Assembly (NCBI RefSeq): GCF_023822045.1
Contig: NZ_CP084712.1
Coordinates: 1,302,001-1,366,000, forward strand
Direction: 5' to 3'
Origin: Sphingopyxis sp. USTB-05
GTDB lineage: Bacteria; Pseudomonadota; Alphaproteobacteria; Sphingomonadales; Sphingomonadaceae
DNA length: 64,000 bases
The translations under genes were made by a program, and so were the position numbers. Of this stretch, positions 19,061-28,653 are shown in pieces. Each line of letters starts with the position of its first letter. Within the stretch, counting starts at the first letter, position 1. Below the pieces are notes generated by a model that made no database searches, was not told the origin of the DNA, and saw only the letters and a list, made by a program, of their open reading frames with translations.

Positions 19061-19081
19061 GTGAACGTTGATAACGTTCAC
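19061..19081 (+). promoter_or_regulatory. Perfect palindromic operator before the GH3 gene
   Basis: GTGAACGTT and AACGTTCAC form a perfect 9-bp inverted repeat around a 3-base centre (GAT). It ends 21 bases before the GH3 start codon. Its right half, GATAACGTTC, recurs twice at 8704 and 8721 before the TonB receptor. The size and symmetry suit a LacI-family dimer. Confidence 0.75.
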
Positions 19082-19102
19082 ATACGAAGAATGGGAGAGA
19101 CG

Positions 19103-21586
19103 ATGCGCCGACAGGCAATGGTCATGGCGACCGCGCTGCTTCTGGCAGGAACGGCAGCCGCAACCGCACAAACCACGGACAAGGAAGCGGCCAAGGTCCA
19201 TCCCGAACTATGGCCCGCCGCGAAAAGCCCTGCCGCGATCTCCGACGCCAAGACGGAAGCGCGGATCGACGCACTGATCAAAAAGATGACGGTCGAGCAG
19301 AAGGTCGGCCAATTGGTGCAGGCCGATATCAGCACGATCACACCCAAGGATCTTGAAACTTATCCCCTGGGCTCCATCCTTGCTGGCGGTAACAGCGGTC
19401 CTAATGGCAATGAACGTTCGACCGCGGCTGACTGGGCGAAGCTGGTCGGCGATTTTCGCGCGGTGTCGATGCGCCCGCAGGCGAATGGCGTCGCGATTCC
19501 GATCATCTTTGGCGTGGATGCGGTGCACGGGCACAACAATGTCCCCGGCGCGACGCTGTTTCCGCACAATATCGGCCTCGGCGCCGCGCGCGATCCCGAA
19601 CTGATCCAGCGTATCGGCGCGGTCACCGCCGCCGAAATTGCGGGCAGCGGTATCGAATGGACCTTTGCTCCGACGCTTGCCGTGCCGCAGGATCTGCGCT
19701 GGGGCCGCAGCTATGAAGGCTATGCCTCCGACCCGAAGCTGATCGCCGAATATGCGAAGGCGATGGTGATTGGTCTGCAAGGACCACTGGTCGCGGGCAG
19801 GACGGTCGGTCCGCAACATGTTGCCGCGACCGCCAAACATTTCCTCGCCGACGGCGGGACGTTCGAGGGCAAGGATCAGGGCGACGCCAAGGTCGACGAA
19901 AAGGAACTGATCGCGAAACATGCGATGGGTTATCCTGCCGCGATCGATGCTGGCGCGCTGACCGTGATGGCCAGCTTCTCAAGCTGGCAGGGTGTCAAGC
20001 ACCACGGCAACAAGGGGCTGCTCACTGACGCGCTAAAGGACAAGATGGGCTTTGCCGGTTTCGTCGTCGGCGACTGGAACGGGCATGGGCAGGTGGCCGG
20101 GTGCAGTGTCACCGATTGCGCGCAGTCGATCAACGCCGGGCTCGACATGTTCATGGCGCCGGACAGTTGGAAGGGGCTGTACGAAAGCACGCTGAAACAT
20201 GCGAAGGATGGCACGATATCGGCGGCGCGGCTCGACGATGCGGTGCGCCGCATCCTGCGCGTCAAATATAAGCTTGGGCTGTTCCCCGAAGGCCATGTCG
20301 ATCGCAGCGTAGTGAAAGCTGTCGGCACGCCGGAGCATCTGGCGGTCGCGCGCGAAGCGGTCGCCAAATCCCTCGTTTTGCTAAAGAATAATGGTAGCGT
20401 GCTGCCGATCAAGCCGGGCGCGCGCGTGCTCGTCACTGGTCCCGCGGCGGACAGCATGGCCATCCAGTCCGGCGGCTGGACCATCAGTTGGCAGGGGACC
20501 GATGTCACCCACGCCGACTTCCCCAATGGTCAGACGATCTGGGAAGCGCTGAACAAGTCGGTTCGTGATGCGGGCGGTGTCGCGACATTGTCCGAAGGTG
20601 GCGTGTACAAGGAAAAGCCCGACGTCGCGATCGTCGTGTTTGGCGAGGCGCCCTATGCCGAATTCCAGGGCGATGTCGCGACGCTCGACTATCAGCCGTC
20701 GGAAGCGACCGATCTCGCGACGCTCAAGAAGCTGAAGGCGGCGGGCATTCCAGTGGTCGCGCTGTTCCTGTCGGGACGGCCGATGTTCACCAACCCGGAA
20801 ATCAACGCCGCCGATGCGTTCGTCGCAGGTTGGTTACCGGGATCGCAGGGCGCGGGCGTCGCCGACGTGCTTGTCGCCGGCAAAGACGGGAAGACGCCGC
20901 GCGCCTTCACCGGAACGCTGCCCTTTGCCTGGCCCGCCGATGCGCGATCGCCCGTCGAAAAGCCGCAATTCGCGGTTGGTTATGGTCTGAAATATGGCGC
21001 AAACACGACGGTTCCGCAGCTATCCGAAGAGTTGGGAGTGGACATCGCCGCGGCGCTTAACGTCGAGAATTTCTTCTCCGGCGGCCGCGCGCGCGCGCCT
21101 TGGGTGTTGACGGTCACCGACGCGGGCGGCGCTCGGCCGGTCGAGTCCGGGCCGGTTTCTAGCCCCGGCGGCCTGATCGCCGCGCGTTCGGTTGACGTTC
21201 GCGCGCAAGAGGATGGCAAATCCTTCGTCTGGACCGGCCCTGCCGCACTGCATCTCAGCGGACCATATGCCGACCTGTCGCGCCAGCTCAACAACAGCTT
21301 CGCGCTGCGCGTCGAATGGCGGATCGACGCAATCGGCAGTGCGCCGGTAAGTCTCGCGCTGGGTGGCAAAGCGTTCGACATTTCGGCCCTGGTCAAGGCA
21401 GCGCCCAAGGGGCAGGTGTCGACGATCAAGGTGCCGCTCCGCTGTTTCGCCGATGCGGGCGCCAATCTGCGGCAAGTCGATTATGCCGTGTCGATCCAGA
21501 GCGACAAGGGCTTCGCCGCGACGCTGCTGAATACGAATGTCGAGTCGGTTGGCGAGAATCTGCCTTGCCCGCCAGCGGTAAAGTGA
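19103..21586 (+). CDS. Secreted glycoside hydrolase family 3 (beta-glucosidase / exo-beta-glucanase)
   Basis: An 827-residue exported glucosidase. The start at 19103 has GGGAGAG upstream and yields a signal peptide ending in ATAQ (about 1-23). The GH3 N-terminal TIM barrel shows KMTVEQKVGQLVQAD, the substrate-binding KHFLADGG, and the nucleophile region GFVVGDWNGHG (Asp about residue 319). The alpha/beta sandwich domain follows with SLVLLKNNGSVLPI, and an extra beta-rich C-terminal domain of about 150 residues is present, as in ExoP-type exo-1,3/1,4-beta-glucanases. It probably cleaves beta-linked glucans or cellodextrins in the periplasm. Operator at 19061-19081. Confidence 0.93.
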   Translation: MRRQAMVMATALLLAGTAAATAQTTDKEAAKVHPELWPAAKSPAAISDAKTEARIDALIKKMTVEQKVGQLVQADISTITPKDLETYPLGSILAGGNSGPNGNERSTAADWAKLVGDFRAVSMRPQANGVAIPIIFGVDAVHGHNNVPGATLFPHNIGLGAARDPELIQRIGAVTAAEIAGSGIEWTFAPTLAVPQDLRWGRSYEGYASDPKLIAEYAKAMVIGLQGPLVAGRTVGPQHVAATAKHFLADGGTFEGKDQGDAKVDEKELIAKHAMGYPAAIDAGALTVMASFSSWQGVKHHGNKGLLTDALKDKMGFAGFVVGDWNGHGQVAGCSVTDCAQSINAGLDMFMAPDSWKGLYESTLKHAKDGTISAARLDDAVRRILRVKYKLGLFPEGHVDRSVVKAVGTPEHLAVAREAVAKSLVLLKNNGSVLPIKPGARVLVTGPAADSMAIQSGGWTISWQGTDVTHADFPNGQTIWEALNKSVRDAGGVATLSEGGVYKEKPDVAIVVFGEAPYAEFQGDVATLDYQPSEATDLATLKKLKAAGIPVVALFLSGRPMFTNPEINAADAFVAGWLPGSQGAGVADVLVAGKDGKTPRAFTGTLPFAWPADARSPVEKPQFAVGYGLKYGANTTVPQLSEELGVDIAAALNVENFFSGGRARAPWVLTVTDAGGARPVESGPVSSPGGLIAARSVDVRAQEDGKSFVWTGPAALHLSGPYADLSRQLNNSFALRVEWRIDAIGSAPVSLALGGKAFDISALVKAAPKGQVSTIKVPLRCFADAGANLRQVDYAVSIQSDKGFAATLLNTNVESVGENLPCPPAVK

Positions 21587-21633
21587 CAAGACCTGTAGCT
21601 GGGTTAGCCTGAGATAAGGTCGGGGAGAGAGAA

Positions 21634-22929
21634 ATGGCACTAGCGCCAGATTTAACGCCGGGCGGTGATACGCGCGCCGGCGATGGGCAGGGCGCGCATG
21701 TCGATGCGCCCGAACTACGGCTGTTCGTCATGGGGCTGTTCTTCATTTTCGGTGGCATCACCAGCTTGAACGATGTGATCATTCCCAAACTCAAGGAACT
21801 GTTCACGCTCAATTACACGCAGGCGATGCTGGTGCAGTTCTGCTTCTTCACCGCCTATTTGGTGATCGGTATTCCGGGCGCGAAGCTGGTCAAGAAGATT
21901 GGCTATATGCGCGGCGCGGTGGCGGGCTTGCTGACGATGATGGTCGGCTGCCTGCTGTTCATTCCGGCGTCGCAAAATGCCGTTTACGGCCTATTCCTGT
22001 TTGCACTGTTCGTCCTCGCGAGCGGGGTGGTGATCGTGCAGGTCGTTGCCAATCCGCTGATTTCGCTGCTCGGAAAACCCGAGACTGCGCACAGCCGGCT
22101 GACTTTCGCACAGGCGTTCAACTCGCTCGGCACGACGATCTTTCCGATCGCGGGTTCGGTCCTGATCCTCGGCAGCCTTGCGACGATGAAGGCCGAAGAT
22201 CTGTCGGGCGCCGAGCTCGACGCCTATCGCACCGCCGAGAGCCAGGCGATCGTCCACGGCTATCTCGGCATCGCGGTTGCGCTGCTGGTGGTTGCTGGCG
22301 CGGTGTGGATGTTCCGCAACCGGCTGCAGGGTGAGAAACATGAGGCGAGTGCTGGCCTCGCCGGGTTCGACCTACTGAAACGTCCGCGCTTCGGTTTCGG
22401 CGCGCTGTGCATCTTCCTCTATGTCGGCGCCGAAGTGTCGATCGGTTCGCTGATCGTCAACTATCTGATGCAGCCGGGCGTGATGGGACTCGCCGAACAA
22501 GCTGCGGGCAAGCTGATCGGCCTGTATTGGGGCGGCGCGATGATCGGCCGCTTCATCGGCTCGGGCCTGATGCGAGTGGTCAGTCCTGGCAAGCTTCTGG
22601 CGTGCGTCGCGGTTGGCGCGATTGCGCTGATCCTGATCTCGACCAACACGAATGGCGTCGTCTCGGGCTATAGCCTGCTCGCGATCGGCCTGATGAACGC
22701 GATCATGTTCCCGACGATCTTCAGCCTCGCGTCCGAAAAACTCGGCAGCCGCGCGGCCGACGGGTCGGGGATCATCAATGTCGCGATCTTCGGCGGCGCG
22801 GTCGTGCCGCTTGCGACCGGCGCGCTGGCCGATGTTACGGGCAGCCTCGCGACGGCGCTGCTGCTGCCGGCGCTCTGTTATGCGGTTATCGCGGGTTTCG
22901 GCGTCTATGCGCGTCGCCCTGCGGCCTGA
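21634..22929 (+). CDS. Glucose/galactose/fucose-type MFS transporter (GluP/FucP family)
   Basis: A 431-residue twelve-helix sugar:proton symporter-type protein. The FucP/GluP signatures are visible: FFIFGGITSLNDVIIPKLK in helix 1, QFCFFTAYLVIGIPGAKLVKKIGY, and ANPLISLLGKPETAHSRLTFAQAFNSLGT (given here in part: NPLISLLG and FAQAFNSLGTTIFP). It follows the GH3 gene by 47 bases and probably imports the glucose that enzyme frees. GGGGAGAGAG precedes the ATG. Confidence 0.92.
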   Translation: MALAPDLTPGGDTRAGDGQGAHVDAPELRLFVMGLFFIFGGITSLNDVIIPKLKELFTLNYTQAMLVQFCFFTAYLVIGIPGAKLVKKIGYMRGAVAGLLTMMVGCLLFIPASQNAVYGLFLFALFVLASGVVIVQVVANPLISLLGKPETAHSRLTFAQAFNSLGTTIFPIAGSVLILGSLATMKAEDLSGAELDAYRTAESQAIVHGYLGIAVALLVVAGAVWMFRNRLQGEKHEASAGLAGFDLLKRPRFGFGALCIFLYVGAEVSIGSLIVNYLMQPGVMGLAEQAAGKLIGLYWGGAMIGRFIGSGLMRVVSPGKLLACVAVGAIALILISTNTNGVVSGYSLLAIGLMNAIMFPTIFSLASEKLGSRAADGSGIINVAIFGGAVVPLATGALADVTGSLATALLLPALCYAVIAGFGVYARRPAA

Positions 22930-22940
22930 CATATGAAACC

Positions 22941-22974
22941 GCGGGCGATCGCGCTCTGGTGCGCGATCGCCCGC
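22941..22974. terminator. Hairpin between convergent genes
   Basis: A perfect 13-bp stem (GCGGGCGATCGCG with CGCGATCGCCCGC) and an 8-base loop lie in the 74-base gap between the MFS gene and the convergent diguanylate cyclase. There is no T-run on either side, but the position suits a bidirectional terminator. Confidence 0.6.
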
Positions 22975-23003
22975 GACCTCCCGCCCCCCGCGGGAATAGG
23001 AAT

Positions 23004-24137
23004 TCAGGCCGAACCGGCGACTTCGATCCGGTTTCGTCCGTTGGCCTTCGCTTGATAGAGCGCCGCATCGGCGGCCTTGAGCGCGGCGCGTGTGTCGCCA
23101 TAGCCAAAGACATCCGCCACGCCGCCGGAGAAGGTGATCTGGCCAAATGGCTCGTCGGTCTTGCGGTTGATCAGACGCCGGTCGGCGAGAGCTTCGCGCG
23201 CGTCGTCGAGCTTTTCGGCCGCCTGTGTCGGCGTCAGGCCGCGGAACAGCATGACGAATTCCTCGCCGCCATGGCGGGCGACGTGGCAATGATCGTTTGA
23301 AATCCGCGCCAGCGTGTCGGCAATCGCCTTGATGACGCGGTCGCCGGCCTCGTGGCCGTGGATATCATTGACCTTCTTGAACTCGTCGATGTCGCAAAAG
23401 GCGATGCTCAGCGGTTCGACCGCGGCGCGTGCTTCCTTGTAATGCCGGTCGAGCAAGGCCTCAAACGCGCGACGGTTGGGCAGGCCGGTCAGATAGTCGA
23501 GTTCGGCGTCGCGCTTGGCGCGGTCGAGACTGCGCCGCAGCGCCTTTGCTTCGTCCTCGCTCTTGCGCATGTCGTCCTCGGCCTTGCGCGTACGTTCGAG
23601 CATGACCTTGGCAAGGTCGGCGAGGCTCGAGACAATGCGGCCCGTCTTCTGAAGTTGTTCGAGATCGACGACATGCTGTTCGAGCTCGGTGCCATAGTCG
23701 GTGGTGGCGCTTCGGGCTTCCTTCGTATTTGCCTGGAACGCCTCGATATTATTTTCGAGCCGGGTCATCAACTGGTCGAGCTCGACGCGATCGGGCTGGC
23801 TGCTTTCCTGTTCGTCGAGTTCGTTGAGCCATTTCTGGCTGATCCCATCGGGCGTCTGTGCCTGCGCGACGATCTGCCGTGCCAGTCGCGGGTTGCGACC
23901 CGAAAAGGCAGCATGGGCAAGCAGCAGGTTCGCCGGCGAGACATCGAGATCATTGTCGACGAGGAACGAAGTGATCGAAGCCGCGAGTTCGTAACGCGCC
24001 TCGCGCGCAAGATCGCGGGCGCCGCCGCCGGGTGGCGCCTGGCCTCCGTCGGGGGTGTCGCCGCGTGCATTGCGGAGCCCCAGCCAACCCAGGAGCCGTC
24101 CTACCGGCTCGTTCGATGCTGTCGCTTTAGTGGTCAT
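23004..24137 (-). CDS. Diguanylate cyclase (GGDEF domain)
   Basis: A 377-residue soluble protein predicted to make cyclic di-GMP. The C-terminal GGDEF domain begins at LDYLTGLPNRRAFEALL (about residue 214). The active site is RHGGEEFVMLF (about 290-300), a GGEEF variant that is active in many enzymes. No RxxD inhibitory site is evident five residues before it. The N-terminal half has a helical domain (about 40-110) and a coiled-coil stretch (about 120-213, rich in Glu/Lys/Arg) but no recognised sensor domain. No membrane helix. The PilZ protein at 48291 could be a receptor for its product. Confidence 0.92.
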   Translation of the reverse strand: MTTKATASNEPVGRLLGWLGLRNARGDTPDGGQAPPGGGARDLAREARYELAASITSFLVDNDLDVSPANLLLAHAAFSGRNPRLARQIVAQAQTPDGISQKWLNELDEQESSQPDRVELDQLMTRLENNIEAFQANTKEARSATTDYGTELEQHVVDLEQLQKTGRIVSSLADLAKVMLERTRKAEDDMRKSEDEAKALRRSLDRAKRDAELDYLTGLPNRRAFEALLDRHYKEARAAVEPLSIAFCDIDEFKKVNDIHGHEAGDRVIKAIADTLARISNDHCHVARHGGEEFVMLFRGLTPTQAAEKLDDAREALADRRLINRKTDEPFGQITFSGGVADVFGYGDTRAALKAADAALYQAKANGRNRIEVAGSA

Positions 24138-24341
24138 GCGAGCTTTAACGAGCGAAATAGTGCAGGTTTAAGGCTGATTCACCTTGCCGCGGCAGGATTT
24201 TCGGGTCGAATTGTTGCCGTCTGTTAAAGCGGGACGCAATCGACGTGTCAAAACAGCGGCTTAACGTACAGGCGCGCGGGAACGATTGCGCGAGCGGCAC
24301 ATTTTCTGGCACTGAGCAGAGCCAATATCGAGGAGCAACCT

Positions 24342-25700
24342 TTGCTGGGCTGGATTTTCTTCGCGCGCGATCTCGATCCCGCTTTGCCGGAGGTCCCCGA
24401 AATCCTGCGCTTTCAGGAAGCTGCGGCCGCGCGCGGGGTCGAACTGCACGTCCTGAAACCGCATAATTTCGATATCGTCGCGGCTCCGGTCGAGGGTTGG
24501 TCGGTGCATTATGAAGGCCATTCGCTCGAGCGGCCCGATTTCATCCTGTGCAGGACGGGTGCCGAGACCGATTATTTTACGCTCGCGGTGCTCCGCCATT
24601 TTGAGCGTCGTGGCGTGCGCCTGATCAACGGTCCCGAGGCGATCGACCTTGTTGCCGACAAGCTCCACACGATGCAGCGGCTTGCGCGTGCCGGGCTGCC
24701 GATTCCCGCGACCATTCTGGGTAAATTCCCGATCGGGGTCGATGTCGTCGAGGAGGAGCTGGGCTTTCCGCTGATCGTCAAGACGCTGCGCGGGACGCGC
24801 GGCACCGGCGTACTTAAATGCGAGGATCGCAGCCAGTTCGAGGATCTCGCCGGGCTGCTCGAAAGCGCGGATGCCAAGGCGGATTTCCTGTTCCAGCACT
24901 ATGTGCGGTCCAGCCACGGGCGTGATGTTCGCGTGCTCGTGATCGGTGGTCGCGTGATCGCCGCGATGGAGCGGCGCTCCCCCGCGGGCCATTTTAAATC
25001 GAACGTGTCGCTTGGCGGTGTCGGCATCGCGTATACGCCGACCGGCGAGATGGCGGATCTGGCGGCGCGCGCCGCTGATACGTTGGGGCTGGAAGTTGCC
25101 GGGATCGACATATTGTTCGACGAAGAAGGTTACCGGATCTGTGAAGCGAATAGCGCGCCTGGTTTCCAAGGCCTGGAGCGCGCGTGCAGCATCGATGTTC
25201 CGAACGCGATCTTCGACTGGATCGAGGCGAGCCACGCTGTCGAAGCACGCCCGATCAAAGCATTGACGGGCGATGCGCTGATCGACCTTGTTTTCGGCGG
25301 CCGGCTCAGTCTGCGATCGATCGGCGATCGCCTTGAGGAGCCGCGTGCCTTCGCGCGCGCGGTGGGTGTGCGGTTGGTCGGGGCAGGGCTCGGGTCGGTC
25401 ATCTCTTCGTTGACGCCGGGGAGCCGTGCCGCGCCGCACAGCCCCGTCGCGCGGCGCCTTGAAGCGCTGCGCGCCGACGCGCGGGGCGTGCCGCTCGGCG
25501 TCGACACCGATATCGATCAGGAACAGACGCTGCTGACCGTGCTTGGCGTGTCGATCTGGGCGGCGGTGTTGCCCTGGCTGGCTGGAGGAGAGCCGATTTT
25601 TGCGGGCGCATTGTCGCTGATTGCTCTGGGCTTCCCCGCCGTGTTCCTGCTGACGCGCCGCAAGCCCAGACCGACCCACGCACGGAAAGCCGCGCAATGA
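24342..25700 (+). CDS. RimK-like ATP-grasp ligase with C-terminal membrane tail
   Basis: A 452-residue protein starting with TTG, with AGGAG eight bases upstream. Residues about 1-290 form a RimK-family ATP-grasp enzyme: the lid segment KTLRGTRGTGVLKCED (about 147-162), the QHYVRSSHGRDVRVLVIGG block, and the Mg-binding CEANSAPGFQGLERA near 268. Such enzymes ligate amino acids (often Glu) to peptides or small carboxylates. Uniquely, a linker of about 90 residues and two membrane helices (about 390-440) follow, ending in a basic tail. It overlaps the permease gene by four bases. The substrate is unknown. Confidence 0.75.
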   Translation: MLGWIFFARDLDPALPEVPEILRFQEAAAARGVELHVLKPHNFDIVAAPVEGWSVHYEGHSLERPDFILCRTGAETDYFTLAVLRHFERRGVRLINGPEAIDLVADKLHTMQRLARAGLPIPATILGKFPIGVDVVEEELGFPLIVKTLRGTRGTGVLKCEDRSQFEDLAGLLESADAKADFLFQHYVRSSHGRDVRVLVIGGRVIAAMERRSPAGHFKSNVSLGGVGIAYTPTGEMADLAARAADTLGLEVAGIDILFDEEGYRICEANSAPGFQGLERACSIDVPNAIFDWIEASHAVEARPIKALTGDALIDLVFGGRLSLRSIGDRLEEPRAFARAVGVRLVGAGLGSVISSLTPGSRAAPHSPVARRLEALRADARGVPLGVDTDIDQEQTLLTVLGVSIWAAVLPWLAGGEPIFAGALSLIALGFPAVFLLTRRKPRPTHARKAAQ

Positions 25701-26488
25701 CGATATTCGAGGGGCTGACGCTCTGGGCGTTACTGCCGTTCATCCTGATCGGCTTTGCCGCGCAACTGATCGACAGCGCTCTTGGCATGGCGTTCGGCGT
25801 CATCGGGACTGCGTTGCTGCTCGTGCTCGGATTGCCGCCGGTGTCCGCGTCGGCAGCGGTGCATGTTGCCGAAAGCTTTACCGGCGGCGTGTCGGGGCTC
25901 GCGCATGCGATGCAGCGCAATGTCGACTGGCGGCTGTTCCGCCGGCTCGTCGTCCCAGGTATCGTTGGCGGGCTGATCGGCGTGTGGATATTGACCAATA
26001 TCGACAACAGCATCGCGCGACCGGTCGTGCTCGCCTATCTCGGCGCCGTCGGCATCTATTTGCTCTGGCGCGGGGCGCGGCGACCGCAAACCTATCGCAG
26101 CTTGAAACTTGTCGGGCCGCTCGGGCTTGTCGGCGGGATTGCCGACGGGTCGGGCGGAGGCGGCTGGGGCCCGATCGTCAGCGCGAACTTGCTCGCGCAG
26201 GGCGCCGAGCCGCGAACCGTGATCGGCACGGTCAACGCATCTGAATTTTTCGTCACTGTCACGATCGCAGCCGGCTTTATCGGTACGATGGGCTGGCAAA
26301 GCTTCAGCACGGCGGCGATCGGTCTGCTAATCGGGGGCGTGATTGCCGCGCCGATTGGCGCCTGGCTCGTTCGCCGGCTGCGCGCCGACTGGCTGGTCGG
26401 CGGCGCGGGTGTGCTGCTGCTGCTCGCGAGCGCCTATGGCTTTATCGCGTTGATGTTTGCGCCGGTGCCGTCTTTTCGGGGCTTTTAG
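25697..26488 (+). CDS. TauE/SafE family membrane permease
   Basis: A 263-residue, eight-helix permease of the TauE/SafE (DUF81) family, often linked to export of sulfite or organosulfur anions. The family repeats are seen: GFAAQLIDSALGMAFGVIGT near residue 18 and GIADGSGGGGWGPIVSANLL near 145. Translationally coupled by a 4-base overlap to the ATP-grasp gene, so it may export that enzyme's product; this is inference. Its stop overlaps the stop of the convergent peptidase gene. Confidence 0.88.
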   Translation: MTIFEGLTLWALLPFILIGFAAQLIDSALGMAFGVIGTALLLVLGLPPVSASAAVHVAESFTGGVSGLAHAMQRNVDWRLFRRLVVPGIVGGLIGVWILTNIDNSIARPVVLAYLGAVGIYLLWRGARRPQTYRSLKLVGPLGLVGGIADGSGGGGWGPIVSANLLAQGAEPRTVIGTVNASEFFVTVTIAAGFIGTMGWQSFSTAAIGLLIGGVIAAPIGAWLVRRLRADWLVGGAGVLLLLASAYGFIALMFAPVPSFRGF

Positions 26489-28653
26489 ACGCAGCGTATG
26501 GCGAAGGCCCAGAACAGCGCCTTCTGTCCATATTCGCTGGCAAGGTCGGCGCTGCCCTGATGCCCGCTATCCATATCGGTGTGAAGCAGCGCAGGATTTC
26601 CGCTCGTCGAACGTCGCCGGACCTCGGCGACGAGCTTGGCGGGCTCCCAATAGGCGACGCGATCGTCTTTCAGGCCCGCGGTGCAGAGCAGCGGCGGATA
26701 GGCGGCCGCCTGGACATTCTCATAGGGTGAGATCGAGGCGATATAGTCATAGGCCTTTGGGTCGGCGAGCGGGTCGCCCCAGTCGGGACGGAACAGCGGA
26801 ACGAGCGGATGAGCGCCATCGCTCATCGTGTTGAGCATGTCGACGAACGGCACTTGTGCGATCACGCCGCCCCACAGGGTCGGCGCGATATTCATGCTGG
26901 CGCCAACAAGCAGCCCGCCCGCCGACAGGCCATAGGCGACGACTTTGCCCTTTGCGGTATAGTTCTCGGCGGCAAGATATTCGGCGCAGGCGATGAAGTC
27001 GGTGAAGCTGTTGCGCTTAGTGAACTTTCGCCCGCCGAGAAACCATTGGCGCCCTTTTTCGGATCCACCGCGCACATGCGCGATCGCATAGCGCCAGCCG
27101 CGATCGACAAGCGCGAGTGCGGGGATCGAAAATTCGGGATCGCTCGGCACGCCATAGGAGCCATAGCCATATTGCAGCAGCGGTGCCTTGCCGTCCTTTG
27201 GTGCGCCGCGGCGCGAAACCAGCGTGATCGGCACCATTTCGCCATCGTGGGCAGGGGCGAACAGGCGCTCGACCTCATAATCGCCGGGGTCGAAGTTTGC
27301 CACCTTCTGTTGCTGCACGATGGTCTGTTTGCCGCTCGCAAGGTCGACGCGAATCCAGCGCCGAGGCGATTTGGGTGATTGGTGGACGATCATCACCGAT
27401 GAGGCGGCATAGCTTTGCTCGGGAGGGAGCTCGATCGCATAGGCGGGATCGTCGAAGCCGATCGCCTGTTCGGAGCCGTCGGGGCGAAGGATCACAAGCC
27501 GGTGGAGGCCGTCGACACGTTCGAGCCGCACCAGCGCACGCTTGAAAGGCTGGATCTGCAGAATCGGTGTTCCCGCGCGGTGTGGCACGAGCGTCGCCGC
27601 GGTTTGGAAATCCCTCGGGTCCAATCGCACCAGCGTCATGTCGAACGCGCCGTCGATGTCGGTCAGCGCGATCAGACCGCCGTTCCACTCGTCGATGTCA
27701 TAGAGTATCCCGGTCTTGCGGGGCCAGACTATGATCGGAGCGGCGGTTTCGTCGGTGGCGGATACCAGCCGGACTTCGGCGGTCTCGGGACCGGCGAGGG
27801 TCAACGCGACGAAGCCGTCGGCCGCCGTGCGCTTCACCTGCATGAAGATCGCAGGATCCTTTTCCTCATAGACAAGGTCGGTCACCTTGCCGTCGACCGA
27901 AGTGCGGTAGAGGCGCGTTGGACGGTTACGCGCGTCGCGCCATATCCAGAACAGCCAGCGCGACGAAGGAGCGAAGGAGAGTCCTCCATAGCCATAGGCA
28001 TCCTTGTCGACGATCGTGCGCACCTCGCCGGTCTGATTGTCGCGGATACAGATGCGGTGGCGGTCGTTGCCGATGACATCCTCGGCCCAGGCGAAATAGC
28101 GATGGTCGGGGCTCGGCTGGTGCCCCGTACTGCGGAAATAGGGTTGGCCTTTCGCGCGCGCTGCCTCGTCGATCAGTTGCTCCGGTTTTCCGCCCTTCCG
28201 GCTGCGCGTGTAGATCGCATGGGCCGCCCCGGCGGGGCGCACCGATCCATAATCCCAGCCGTCGCGTTCGAGCGCCGGGGCCGCCATGTCACCCGACGCG
28301 CGTGCGAGCATCGCGTCGAGCAGTTTTGCGCGTTCGCCGGTTAGCGGCGCAAGGATCGCATCGGCATAGTCGTTCTCGGCCTTCAACATCGTGCCGACCG
28401 CTTCGGGTAGATTTGCGCGCGTGCGCTCTCCCGCAGCGGGAATGAATTTCATCCAGCTATAGGCGTCGTCGCGCGTGCGGCCGAGTTGCTCGATCACATG
28501 CGAGATACGCGGCGATCGCGGTGGCGCGATCTTTGGCCAGCGTGGGGTAGTCCCATTATCTGTCGCCCAGCTCGCGCGATTTCCAAGCAGGAGTGCCGCC
28601 AGCGCGACGCTGCTCATGAACATTCTCCGGCTCTTGTTCTCGATGTCTTGCAT
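26485..28653 (-). CDS. Prolyl oligopeptidase family serine peptidase (S9A, oligopeptidase B-like), Tat signal
   Basis: A 722-residue peptidase. Residues 8-30 form a Tat-type signal (SRRMFM followed by a hydrophobic stretch, ending in SWA), so it is probably periplasmic. A beta-propeller domain (about 70-420) covers the catalytic alpha/beta-hydrolase domain with the nucleophile in VAYGLSAGGLLVGAS (about residue 570), Asp in DDRVAYWEPAK and His in MDSGHQGSA. The triad is complete. It is divergent from the TonB receptor at 28912 across 258 bases, so a peptide-uptake link is plausible. Confidence 0.92.
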   Translation of the reverse strand: MQDIENKSRRMFMSSVALAALLLGNRASWATDNGTTPRWPKIAPPRSPRISHVIEQLGRTRDDAYSWMKFIPAAGERTRANLPEAVGTMLKAENDYADAILAPLTGERAKLLDAMLARASGDMAAPALERDGWDYGSVRPAGAAHAIYTRSRKGGKPEQLIDEAARAKGQPYFRSTGHQPSPDHRYFAWAEDVIGNDRHRICIRDNQTGEVRTIVDKDAYGYGGLSFAPSSRWLFWIWRDARNRPTRLYRTSVDGKVTDLVYEEKDPAIFMQVKRTAADGFVALTLAGPETAEVRLVSATDETAAPIIVWPRKTGILYDIDEWNGGLIALTDIDGAFDMTLVRLDPRDFQTAATLVPHRAGTPILQIQPFKRALVRLERVDGLHRLVILRPDGSEQAIGFDDPAYAIELPPEQSYAASSVMIVHQSPKSPRRWIRVDLASGKQTIVQQQKVANFDPGDYEVERLFAPAHDGEMVPITLVSRRGAPKDGKAPLLQYGYGSYGVPSDPEFSIPALALVDRGWRYAIAHVRGGSEKGRQWFLGGRKFTKRNSFTDFIACAEYLAAENYTAKGKVVAYGLSAGGLLVGASMNIAPTLWGGVIAQVPFVDMLNTMSDGAHPLVPLFRPDWGDPLADPKAYDYIASISPYENVQAAAYPPLLCTAGLKDDRVAYWEPAKLVAEVRRRSTSGNPALLHTDMDSGHQGSADLASEYGQKALFWAFAIRCV

